In this document: one piece after another, positions 1-6,278 of the stretch | Layout: each line of letters starts with the position of its first letter | How positions within the stretch are numbered: the stretch's first letter is position 1 | Assembly (NCBI GenBank): GCA_938016625.1 | Contig: CALILB010000071.1 | Span: forward strand, 1-10,187 | Reading direction: 5' to 3' | Length of the DNA stretch: 10,187 nucleotides | From: an uncultured bacterium | GTDB taxonomy: Bacteria > Acidobacteriota > Thermoanaerobaculia > Multivoradales > JAHEKO01 | Notes under the pieces: model-generated | Databases searched by the model: none | The model's input: only the letters and a program-made list of their open reading frames with translations | What the model was told of the DNA's origin: nothing | Position numbers and translations under genes: made by a program

Positions 1-1
1 C

Positions 2-1375
2 TTACCGGGCCGGAGCGTAGTCCCGCCAGGCATTGCGCACACCCTGGTACGCCCGGTAGGACTTGACCAGAGTCCCGGGGAGCTCTCGTAGTGGGTACTT
101 GGCCAGAAAGGCGAGTCCCTTGGAAGGTGGGATCGCGCTCATGTAGAGATGATTGAGCTCCTCATAGAACTCTTTCAAGGGTAACCGCGTCGGCAACAGA
201 GTGTGCAGAAAGTCGAAGAATCTGGTGTCGTGGGTCAGCATCTCGTCCTTCACTTCATCGTAGAGATCGGTACCCGGCAACGGTGTCAGGACCGCAAAAG
301 AGGCGAACTTCAGCTCCAGTTGGCGGCAGTAGCGTCTCATTGCAGCGAAGTCCTCTTTGTCGAAATCGGGTCGCACGATAAACGAGGCATAGATGTCGAT
401 GCCGAGATCGTTCAGAATCCTGGCCGCAGCCTCGTTGTCCTCGACCGTCGAAGCCTTGTTGACATACTCGAGATCCTCCTTCCGGAACGACTCGAAGCCG
501 ACAAAGAGACGCTCGAGACCGACGTCGCGCCACATCTCGAGCAGATCGGGGTGCCTGGCCACCGTGTCGCTGCGACCATAGAGAAAGTAGCGTTTGTCGA
601 GTTCCGCCTGTTCGATCAGATGGGCGAGCTTCTTCATCCGGCCGTAGTCCAGCAGGGACTCGTCATCGGCAAAGAAGATGAACTCCTCGTCGATCGCGGT
701 CAGCTCCTCGACAACCTTCTCGGGCTTTCTTCTGAAGTAGTGACCGCCGGCCAGCTTCCACAGCGCACAGAAGCTGCACCGGTAGGGGCAACCCTTCGAG
801 GTGCGGATAGAGGCCAGAGGTTTCATGTACTCGGAGTAGTACTCACCCCGGTAAGCCGCGGTCGGACTTCGATCCGGAAATGGGAAGGCGTCGAGATCGA
901 TGTCGTGCGGGCCACCCTCGCCGGGCCCCTTCTTTCCCCGGGCCCGCACCACCCCCGGGACACTGGTGATTCCTTCGCCACCCTCGAAGCGCCGGACCAT
1001 CTCTCTGAACGGCAAGATCCCCTCGCCGGCGACAACGACGTCGATAAAGGGCGACTCGAAGTCCTCGGCTGCCACTGTGGCGTGATGACCTCCGACCACG
1101 GTGAGCACCTCCGGGTTCCAACTCTTGACCTCCCGACAGAGCTCTCTGACCACGCTGACATGGACCGTATAGGCGGTAAATCCAACGACATCGGGTTGGA
1201 ACTCGTCGAATACGGCTTTCACGTCGTGATCGAGACGCTGGTCGTGGATCCTCACATCGTGATCGCCCACTACACCGGCAGCGAGGTATTCGAGGGCCAG
1301 CGGCTCGAAGAGAAATACATCCTCACCACCCAGGGTGAGGGGCGCTTTGGCCGGTTCCACTAGAAGAATTCTCAT
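2..1375 (-). CDS. B12-binding domain radical SAM protein (class B, HpnR-like)
   Basis: This is a cobalamin-binding radical SAM enzyme of about 457 residues, probably cytosolic or membrane-peripheral. The N-terminal part (about 1-150) looks like a Rossmann-type B12-binding domain, with the family signature VVGGHHAT followed by DVVVAGEG. The linker carries the typical AFPFPDRS stretch. The radical SAM core follows, with the CPYRCSFC motif; its three cysteines, at about 196, 200 and 203, would ligate the 4Fe-4S cluster that cleaves S-adenosylmethionine. Further core signatures are FFADDE, GFES and LTPLPGT. Many relatives are class B methylases acting on unactivated carbons. From memory, the overall pattern (FEPLALEYLAAG, IYASFIVRPDF) resembles hopanoid C-3 methylase HpnR, but no hopanoid gene is in view, so the substrate is open. 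I start it at the ATG at 1375, not at the in-frame start at 1414, because that ATG overlaps the upstream stop as ATGA and has a GGAG eight bases ahead. The stop is at 2-4. Confidence 0.9.
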   Translation of the reverse strand: MRILLVEPAKAPLTLGGEDVFLFEPLALEYLAAGVVGDHDVRIHDQRLDHDVKAVFDEFQPDVVGFTAYTVHVSVVRELCREVKSWNPEVLTVVGGHHATVAAEDFESPFIDVVVAGEGILPFREMVRRFEGGEGITSVPGVVRARGKKGPGEGGPHDIDLDAFPFPDRSPTAAYRGEYYSEYMKPLASIRTSKGCPYRCSFCALWKLAGGHYFRRKPEKVVEELTAIDEEFIFFADDESLLDYGRMKKLAHLIEQAELDKRYFLYGRSDTVARHPDLLEMWRDVGLERLFVGFESFRKEDLEYVNKASTVEDNEAAARILNDLGIDIYASFIVRPDFDKEDFAAMRRYCRQLELKFASFAVLTPLPGTDLYDEVKDEMLTHDTRFFDFLHTLLPTRLPLKEFYEELNHLYMSAIPPSKGLAFLAKYPLRELPGTLVKSYRAYQGVRNAWRDYAPAR

Positions 1376-1968
1376 GACACCGACTCCGCTCGGCGTTTTA
1401 TACCCAGAAGACACTTGCGCATCATGATGATCTCGAAGGCATCGAGGACCAGTCGGGAACGAAGTCCATCCGCCCCTACCCTCAAACGCGTCACCAGGCG
1501 GGTCTTGTCCGCAGTGGTCTCATAAAGCCCCCACGCCCAGGTGGCCTCGGTGTCGCTCTGAAAGACCAGCAACAGACTCTTGGCGGGTTCCAGTATCTCC
1601 ACTCTGGCATCGGCATCGTGACTCATCGGCATCATGTCCCCTACACGGAGCTCCTGGAGCTCGGGAATGATGCGCTCGGCGCTGGGGATACCGTCGTTGT
1701 CGAGCTGATCCCAACTGTAGAACCCGGCCCGCCGGTAGCCCATCTGGACGAGCCAGGGCCAGATCTCTTCGCGGCTCGCAGCGATCGTCACCGCCCGCGT
1801 GGCGTCGAACATGGGGCTGGCGACGAGGTCGTCGCCGGGCATTGGACGGGCGATCTCCTCGTCGGTAGCTCCCCAGGTCCGTGCCCAGGGCCGATAGACC
1901 AACCAGAATAGGCTGATGACCAGTACAGATATGAAGCCGGCGAGAACCGCGGTCTTCCTGGGGCTCAT
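1372..1968 (-). CDS. SRPBCC family protein with N-terminal membrane anchor
   Basis: This 198-residue protein has a hydrophobic segment at about residues 7-25, preceded by a basic start (SPRK), which suggests a single membrane anchor or an uncleaved signal. A WGATDEE motif and RPMPGDD follow, then an SRPBCC (START/polyketide-cyclase-like) fold. Its markers are the stretch ATRAVTIAASREEIWPWLVQ, then MGYRRAGFYSWDQLDN, the IIPELQEL..GD loop, and a C-terminal helix ending MMRKCLLGIKRRAE. Such folds make a deep hydrophobic cavity for lipids, isoprenoids or aromatic compounds; for this subfamily I know of no experimentally fixed ligand. The ATG at 1968 has a strong GGGGGAGG ribosome binding site (1975-1982) six bases away. 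Its TGA overlaps the ATG of the radical SAM gene by four bases, so the two are almost certainly co-transcribed and translationally coupled. A role as substrate-binding partner for that enzyme is my inference. Confidence 0.85.
   Translation of the reverse strand: MSPRKTAVLAGFISVLVISLFWLVYRPWARTWGATDEEIARPMPGDDLVASPMFDATRAVTIAASREEIWPWLVQMGYRRAGFYSWDQLDNDGIPSAERIIPELQELRVGDMMPMSHDADARVEILEPAKSLLLVFQSDTEATWAWGLYETTADKTRLVTRLRVGADGLRSRLVLDAFEIIMMRKCLLGIKRRAESVS
1384..1387 (-). promoter_or_regulatory. Ribosome binding site deciding the radical SAM start
   Basis: On the minus strand this reads GGAG, eight bases before the ATG at 1375. Together with the ATGA overlap with the upstream stop codon it favours that start over the in-frame start at 1414, which would lie deep inside the SRPBCC gene. 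Confidence 0.65.
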
Positions 1969-2080
1969 GGCGAGCCTCCCCCTATAGAATAGTACGCACT
2001 GGCTCCCACAGCGTTTCGTGCAGTTGGTGAAGTCGGACCCGGAGCCCCGACCAGTAGTCTATTGAAGGAGAACCGCACTC
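1969..2080. promoter_or_regulatory. Divergent intergenic region between SRPBCC and BI-1 genes
   Basis: This 112-bp gap separates two divergently transcribed genes and must carry the start signals for both. The minus-strand side holds GGGGGAGG at 1975-1982, a strong ribosome binding site. The plus-strand side holds AAGGAG at 2065-2070, ten bases before the GTG start. An AT-rich patch at 1982-1993 (tatagaatagta) could contribute a -10 element for the minus-strand gene, but I find no convincing -35 partner for either direction. A weak dyad (GTCGG at 2032-2036 and CCGAC at 2047-2051) is also present. Promoter position is inferred from gene layout rather than from a clear consensus match. Confidence 0.5.
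2065..2070 (+). promoter_or_regulatory. Ribosome binding site for the GTG-started BI-1 gene
   Basis: AAGGAG lies ten bases upstream of the GTG at 2081. It supports that GTG as the start and explains how a non-ATG codon is used here. Confidence 0.7.
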
Positions 2081-2782
2081 GTGAACCAGAGCACTCCCGC
2101 AGCGCACTTTCAGACCCCCGTGATCGAGCTCGGTGTCGACCGCCGCGCCGCGTTTGTTACCCGCACCTACGTCCATCTGTTTGCCGCCATTCTGGCCTTT
2201 GCCGGGATCGAGATCTATCTCTTCTCCTCGGGGCTTGCCGAGCGGCTGGCGGTCAGCATGTTGAGTGTCTCCTGGCTGTGGATTCTGGGCGGCTTCATCG
2301 TCGTCGGCTGGCTTGCCAGCCGTGCGGCCCACACCGCGACATCGCTGGGGGCACAGTACGCAGCTCTGGCCGGCTATGTCATCGCCAACGCCATCATCTT
2401 CGTGCCGCTGCTCTACATGGCCCAGGCGGTGGCGCCGGGCGCCATCCAGAGCGCCGCGCTCGCCACCCTCGCGGGATTCGGCGGGTTGACCCTGGTGGCC
2501 TTTGTCACCAGGAAGGACTTCTCCTTCCTTGGAGCCCTGCTCAAGTGGGGCTTTATCGTGGCCCTGATCCTCATCGTGGCCGGGGTTCTATTCGGCTTCG
2601 AGCTGGGGACCTTCTTCTCGGTGGCGATGATCGCCCTGGCCGGTGGTGCCGTTCTCTACGACACCTCGAACGTGCTCCACCACTTTCCGGAGGACCGTCA
2701 CGTGGGAGCGGCGCTCGAGCTCTTCGCCTCCATCGCCCTGATGTTCTGGTATGTCCTGCGTCTCTTTATGAGCCGGGACTGA
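2081..2782 (+). CDS. Bax inhibitor-1/YccA family membrane protein
   Basis: This 233-residue, strongly hydrophobic protein has about seven membrane-spanning segments, roughly at residues 27-50, 58-80, 88-110, 122-142, 152-172, 176-197 and 208-230. It matches the BI-1/YccA (TMBIM, UPF0005) family in length and in signatures: RRAAFVTRTYVHLFAAI near the N terminus, the LYDTSNVLHHFPED motif, and a C-terminal helix LMFWYVLRLF. Family members act in the inner membrane; YccA of E. coli modulates FtsH proteolysis, and B. subtilis YetJ is a pH-sensitive calcium-leak channel. Asp194 in YDT corresponds to one Asp of the YetJ pair, but the position expected to hold the second appears to be Ser217 (in LELFASIAL). 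Transport or sensing may therefore differ; that alignment is from memory. The start is GTG with AAGGAG ten bases upstream. The gene is the only plus-strand gene here and stands alone. Confidence 0.92.
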   Translation: MNQSTPAAHFQTPVIELGVDRRAAFVTRTYVHLFAAILAFAGIEIYLFSSGLAERLAVSMLSVSWLWILGGFIVVGWLASRAAHTATSLGAQYAALAGYVIANAIIFVPLLYMAQAVAPGAIQSAALATLAGFGGLTLVAFVTRKDFSFLGALLKWGFIVALILIVAGVLFGFELGTFFSVAMIALAGGAVLYDTSNVLHHFPEDRHVGAALELFASIALMFWYVLRLFMSRD

Positions 2783-2887
2783 ACAGAGCCGGACTCTGGT
2801 AGGGCGTCAGACCGCGCGGCACCGTGGACCGAGAAACCGCAAAAATGCGCCGCCGATCTAGGTGAAGTTGGCTGCCGTCCGAGGAAG
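2783..2887. other. Convergent intergenic gap without a clear terminator
   Basis: The 105-bp gap lies between the 3' ends of the BI-1 gene (plus) and the tricorn-type gene (minus). It contains a short stem, CAGAG at 2784-2788 with CTCTG at 2794-2798 around a five-base loop, but no T tract follows, so it is not a convincing intrinsic terminator. The start of the stem repeats the end of the BI-1 gene (GAGCCGGGACT at 2770-2780, GAGCCGGACT at 2786-2795). A second small stem, CGCA/TGCG around AAAA, sits near 2838-2849. I see no small gene here. Confidence 0.4.
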
Positions 2888-5800
2888 TCAGTCATTCTTC
2901 ATGTCGGGCGGTGTCGGAGTCTCGGGTTCGCCCGCATAGCCTTCGAGCTCCTGGAGCAGGACCTCGACTGCCTTTTCGATCGACGGATCGCCGCCAGCCG
3001 CGATGGCCTCGGGTAGATCCCACACCTCGATATCCGGGGGCACGCCCTCATTCTCCACGGCCCATTCACCCTGGGCCGTATAGAACCGAAAGGTTGGATA
3101 GAGGATGCCACCGCCATCCACCAGCATGGGATTGCCCGAGAGTCCGATCAAGCCGCCCCAGGTGGTGGTGCCGATGAGTTTTCCCAAACCCTGCTTGCGG
3201 AAGTAGTAGGGCAGCGCATCCCCACCGGAAGCAGCGTATCCATTGATCAGCATGACCTTTGGCCCATCGTGCCGATAGCCCGGGGTGGAAAAGGAGTCGA
3301 TCCCACGCCGCGACCAGTACGACAGGGTGGTGCGCGAGAGCATTTCGATCATTCGATCGGGGATGAACCCACCGCCGTTGTATCGGTCGTCGACGATCAA
3401 TCCCGGCTTGCTGACCTGGCTGTAGAAGTACTTCTGCATCATCCGGTTGCCCGCCTGAGCCGTGTTTGGCAGGTGGATATAGCCGATTTTGCCGTCCGAC
3501 AATTTGTCGACCAAGGCGGCCCGACTGGCCACCCAATCGCGGTACCGGAGTGATCTCTCGCTGGCGATGGTCCGGACCACGACTTCACGGGCACCACTCG
3601 AAGTCGGACCCGAGTTGAGGGTCAAGGTGACCTGCTGGTCACTCTTGCCTTCGAGCAGAGCATAGGGGTTGTCCGCAGTGGTCAGCTCCACCCCGTCAAT
3701 CGCCAGGAGGAAATCCCCTTCGCTGGCGTCGACCCCCTGCTCGGTCAAAGGGGAGCGATATTCGTCGTCCCAGTTCTCGCCAGGGAATATCTTGGCGATC
3801 CGGTATCGACCCGATGCGTCGGCCTCGAACTCGGCGCCGAGCATGCCGCCTTCTACTCGCTCCACCGACGGCTCGTCTCCGCCTTGCACATAGGTGTGTC
3901 CGGCCTCGAGCTCGCCGACCATCTCACCAAAGATGAAGTCCAGATCCCGCCGGTGCCCGATATGAGGCACCAGAACCCCGTACCGCTCTTTCATGCCCTG
4001 CCAGTCGACGCCATGCATCTGATCGTCGTAGAACCAATCGCGACCGATGCGCCAGGCTTCAGCGAACATCTGTGTCCATTCGGCACGGGGATCGAGCTTC
4101 ATCTTCAGGCTCGAAAGGTCCACCGCCTCGCCCTCCTCACCCGCTTTGGCGGCCGAGATCTTCCAGCTGTCGCCCTGCTGATAGAGGACGTTCTCGCCTT
4201 TGGCGGCGAGCACGTACTGCTCGACTCCCGAGGCGATCTCTTTCTCCTCCTTGGCCTCCAGGTCGTAACGCATCAGAGAGGGTGTACCGTTGTCAGGGAA
4301 CTTCAGATAGAAGATCGAACCTTCGTTCGCCGACAGCGCGTCGTAGTTGCCCGGTTCGATTCCCGGCAGAGCCACGATGCGATTGACGATTCCCTCGGCC
4401 GTCACTTCCACTTGCGGAGACTCTTCCTCCTCCCCGTTCTCCTTCTCACCGTTCTCCTCCTCCCCTTCGCTGTCTTCCGGGTCGACAATCTCGACCTCGT
4501 CGCTCTTCATCGGGAATAGATGATCGGTCTCCGGATCCAGCGCCGCCGCGTAGATGCGGCTGGCGTTGTCATAGACGAAGTTGAATTCGAAATCGGAGAA
4601 GTTGATGTTGTAGTCCCGGTCGCTCTGGAAGAAGAGATACTTGCCGTTGGCGCCAAAGACCGGATTGTAGTCGAAGCTCAGCCCGTCACCAAGAACGGAA
4701 TGGATGGCGCTTGCCAGCGAGTAGACCGCCAACACCGGCTGATCTGTTTCCGGATGGGTCGTCTCATAGACCACCCAGCGGCTGTCGGGCGACCAACGGT
4801 AGACATCGAGATCCCCTCGCCGGCCCTTGTCGACCTCGGTAACCACACCCGAGGAGACATCCAGGATGTAGAGCCGGCTGCTGCTGTCTGCAAACGCCAG
4901 TTTCTCGGCGTCGGGACTCCATACCGCCGGATAGCGCCACACACGACTGTCCCTTGTCACCTGGCGAGGCTCGTCCCGGCCGTCCTGCGAACGGATATAG
5001 AGCTCCATCTCACCGGTCGCGTCGGAGAAGTAGGCGATCCAGCGGCCATCCGGAGACCAGGCGGGAGAGCTCTCGCGCACGCCCTGAGTATTCGTCAGGT
5101 TGCGGGTGGCACCGTTCTTGGCCGGTACCGAAAAGAGATCGCCGCGCGCCTCGAAGACGGCACGTTTGCCGTCCGGTGATACATCGGCGGCCGCGACCTG
5201 GTCGCTCACTTCCACCCAACGAGGCATCGTCGAGGGGAGATCGCTGGCTATGGTGACCTCGATCTTGCGGACCTCTTTGGTTCCCAGATCGAGACGGTAG
5301 AGCCAGCCGCCGTTCTCGAAGACGATGGCCTCGGGACCGAGGCTCGGCCAAAGAACGTCGTATTCGCCGAAATCGGTGACCTTGCGGATCTCACGCGTCC
5401 CGGTGTCGTAGGCGAAGATGTTTAAAGTATGCTCGCGGTCCGAAGTGAAGTAGATGGTCTCCCCGTGCCACATCGGATAGTTGTCACTACCCTGCCAGTC
5501 GGTCAGACGCTTCGACTGCATCGCCTCGAGATCGAATGTCCAAATGTCTTGATTGCGCCCTCCCAGATGACGCTTCCAGGTGCGAAACTCCCGGTCGAAG
5601 TAGGTGTAGGCCAGCTCGCTACCAGTTGGCGAGAAAGTGGCACTCCCACCGACCTGGATGGGCAGCGGCTTCTCCAAACCGCCCGCTGGATCGACGACGT
5701 AGTAGAGACCCGGTCGCTGTCCCCACGGAGTCCGATTCATCCGCACCAGAATCTTGCCGTCTGGGCTCCACCCTTGGACCCAATAGTCGAAACCCCCGCG

Positions 5801-6166
5801 CGGCGGCATCGCACCCACGTCGTTATAAAAGGTCAACTGCTTTGGCTGCCCCCCAGATGAAGGGACTACGAAGGTCTGGCGGGTGCCGCTGTACTCGGCC
5901 GAGTACGCCACCCACTGACCGTCGGGCGAGATCTTGGGCGTGAGCTCGACGCCCTCGTGCGAGGTGAGACGCCAGGCGCGCCCGCCGGTGGACGAGGCTC
6001 GCCAGAGGTCCCCGCCGTACGCGAAGACCACGAAATCCTTGTGGATGGTCGGGTATCGCAAGAGCCGCGCTTCGTCGGCGGTCGAGATGGACGGAACGGC
6101 CACCAGCGCCGCCAGGATCAGAAAAGATGCGAAGGCACCAAGGGATCGGGAAGAACGGGTCATCAT
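2888..6166 (-). CDS. Exported S41 tricorn-type protease (propellers, PDZ, S41 core)
   Basis: This gene encodes about 1,092 residues, the full length expected for a tricorn protease homologue (MEROPS S41, tricorn-like). Numbering below counts from an upstream in-frame ATG at 6199; subtract 11 for the chosen start. A signal peptide covers residues 12-41 (basic TRSSR, hydrophobic LGAFASFLILAALVAV, likely cut after STA), so it should act in the periplasm. Two beta-propellers follow (about 45-325 and 326-690), shown by repeated SPDG-type blades such as SPDGQWVAYS and SPDGRWIAYFSD. A Glu-rich insert lies at 565-600. Then come the C1 domain, a PDZ domain (about 775-875) and the S41 core. His768 in GELEAGHTYV, the likely nucleophile Ser991 in ASGGDALPYYF and Glu1049 in WAVENEGVPPDI match the tricorn tetrad, except that Gly767 replaces the Ser before the His. 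The expected role is degradation of oligopeptides. The gene is 112 bp downstream of the RND pump gene and could be read from its own promoter or through from it. Confidence 0.93.
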   Translation of the reverse strand: MMTRSSRSLGAFASFLILAALVAVPSISTADEARLLRYPTIHKDFVVFAYGGDLWRASSTGGRAWRLTSHEGVELTPKISPDGQWVAYSAEYSGTRQTFVVPSSGGQPKQLTFYNDVGAMPPRGGFDYWVQGWSPDGKILVRMNRTPWGQRPGLYYVVDPAGGLEKPLPIQVGGSATFSPTGSELAYTYFDREFRTWKRHLGGRNQDIWTFDLEAMQSKRLTDWQGSDNYPMWHGETIYFTSDREHTLNIFAYDTGTREIRKVTDFGEYDVLWPSLGPEAIVFENGGWLYRLDLGTKEVRKIEVTIASDLPSTMPRWVEVSDQVAAADVSPDGKRAVFEARGDLFSVPAKNGATRNLTNTQGVRESSPAWSPDGRWIAYFSDATGEMELYIRSQDGRDEPRQVTRDSRVWRYPAVWSPDAEKLAFADSSSRLYILDVSSGVVTEVDKGRRGDLDVYRWSPDSRWVVYETTHPETDQPVLAVYSLASAIHSVLGDGLSFDYNPVFGANGKYLFFQSDRDYNINFSDFEFNFVYDNASRIYAAALDPETDHLFPMKSDEVEIVDPEDSEGEEENGEKENGEEEESPQVEVTAEGIVNRIVALPGIEPGNYDALSANEGSIFYLKFPDNGTPSLMRYDLEAKEEKEIASGVEQYVLAAKGENVLYQQGDSWKISAAKAGEEGEAVDLSSLKMKLDPRAEWTQMFAEAWRIGRDWFYDDQMHGVDWQGMKERYGVLVPHIGHRRDLDFIFGEMVGELEAGHTYVQGGDEPSVERVEGGMLGAEFEADASGRYRIAKIFPGENWDDEYRSPLTEQGVDASEGDFLLAIDGVELTTADNPYALLEGKSDQQVTLTLNSGPTSSGAREVVVRTIASERSLRYRDWVASRAALVDKLSDGKIGYIHLPNTAQAGNRMMQKYFYSQVSKPGLIVDDRYNGGGFIPDRMIEMLSRTTLSYWSRRGIDSFSTPGYRHDGPKVMLINGYAASGGDALPYYFRKQGLGKLIGTTTWGGLIGLSGNPMLVDGGGILYPTFRFYTAQGEWAVENEGVPPDIEVWDLPEAIAAGGDPSIEKAVEVLLQELEGYAGEPETPTPPDMKND
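4421..4465 (-). repeat. Three-copy 15-bp tandem repeat encoding GEEEN-like units
   Basis: Three imperfect 15-bp units lie in frame inside the tricorn-type gene: (plus strand) ctcttcctcctcccc, gttctccttctcacc and gttctcctcctcccc. The last two differ at two positions. They encode GEEEN, GEKEN and GEEEE, in an acidic low-complexity insert late in the second propeller. Because the unit is a multiple of three, copy-number change would keep the frame. Acidic loops at this position are common in bacterial tricorn homologues, so the insert itself is unremarkable. Confidence 0.8.
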
Positions 6167-6171
6167 CTTCA

Positions 6172-6175
6172 CTCC
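6172..6175 (-). promoter_or_regulatory. Ribosome binding site deciding the tricorn-type gene start
   Basis: On the minus strand this reads GGAG (within CCGGAG), five bases before the ATG at 6166 and eight before a second, adjacent ATG at 6163. The in-frame ATG at 6199 has no purine-rich site in the preceding 20 bases. The shorter start also places the basic n-region of the signal peptide right at the N terminus, so I prefer 6166 or 6163. Confidence 0.6.
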
Positions 6176-6210
6176 GGAGAAGGATTTAGGAAATGGCATG
6201 AGCCGACAAC

Positions 6211-6228
6211 CTATCGGCCGGTCGATAG
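6211..6228. promoter_or_regulatory. 18-bp near-perfect dyad upstream of the tricorn-type gene
   Basis: The plus strand reads ctatcggccggtcgatag: six-base arms CTATCG and CGATAG around GCCGGT, itself palindromic except for its outer pair. The dyad lies 45 bp upstream of the chosen start of the tricorn-type gene and 51 bp beyond the end of the RND pump gene. It has no T tract on either side, so it looks more like a protein binding site (operator) than a terminator. No regulator gene is in the window to pair with it, and the functional reading is inference. Confidence 0.4.
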
Positions 6229-6246
6229 TCTAACGAATTAGCAGCC

Positions 6247-6267
6247 CCAAGGGTTGCCTGCCAAGGG
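6247..6267. repeat. Short direct repeat CCAAGGG x2 in the pump-tricorn gap
   Basis: CCAAGGG occurs at 6247-6253 and 6261-6267, separated by TTGCCTG, giving a 14-bp spacing. It lies just downstream of the RND pump stop codon, beside an 8-bp palindrome CCCGCGGG at 6270-6277. Neither forms a stem followed by a T tract, so I see no intrinsic terminator for the efflux operon here. Seven-base repeats can arise by chance; I record it because the gap is short and it sits near the 18-bp dyad. Confidence 0.3.
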
Positions 6268-6278
6268 CACCCGCGGGC

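Noticed and set aside
203..1363. A 386-codon open frame on the plus strand, antisense to the radical SAM gene
   Set aside because: The minus strand encodes an unmistakable radical SAM protein with its CxxxCxxC motif. The antisense translation has no recognisable domain, and long antisense frames are common in GC-rich genes.
2784..2798. Possible intrinsic terminator (CAGAG/CTCTG stem) after the BI-1 gene
   Set aside because: The stem is only five base pairs and is followed by GTAGGG rather than a T tract.
2062..2802. A 246-codon plus-strand frame overlapping the BI-1 gene in another frame
   Set aside because: Its translation is Arg-rich and of shadow type, while the overlapping frame starting at 2081 gives a clear seven-helix BI-1 family protein.
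3884..5179. Two abutting plus-strand open frames (211 and 219 codons) antisense to the protease gene
   Set aside because: They lie wholly within the tricorn-type gene, whose propeller blades are clear in the same stretch. I saw no convincing family motif in the translations.
6270..6277. CCCGCGGG palindrome after the RND pump gene as a terminator
   Set aside because: An eight-base palindrome without a loop or a following T tract cannot form an intrinsic terminator, and such words are frequent in GC-rich DNA.
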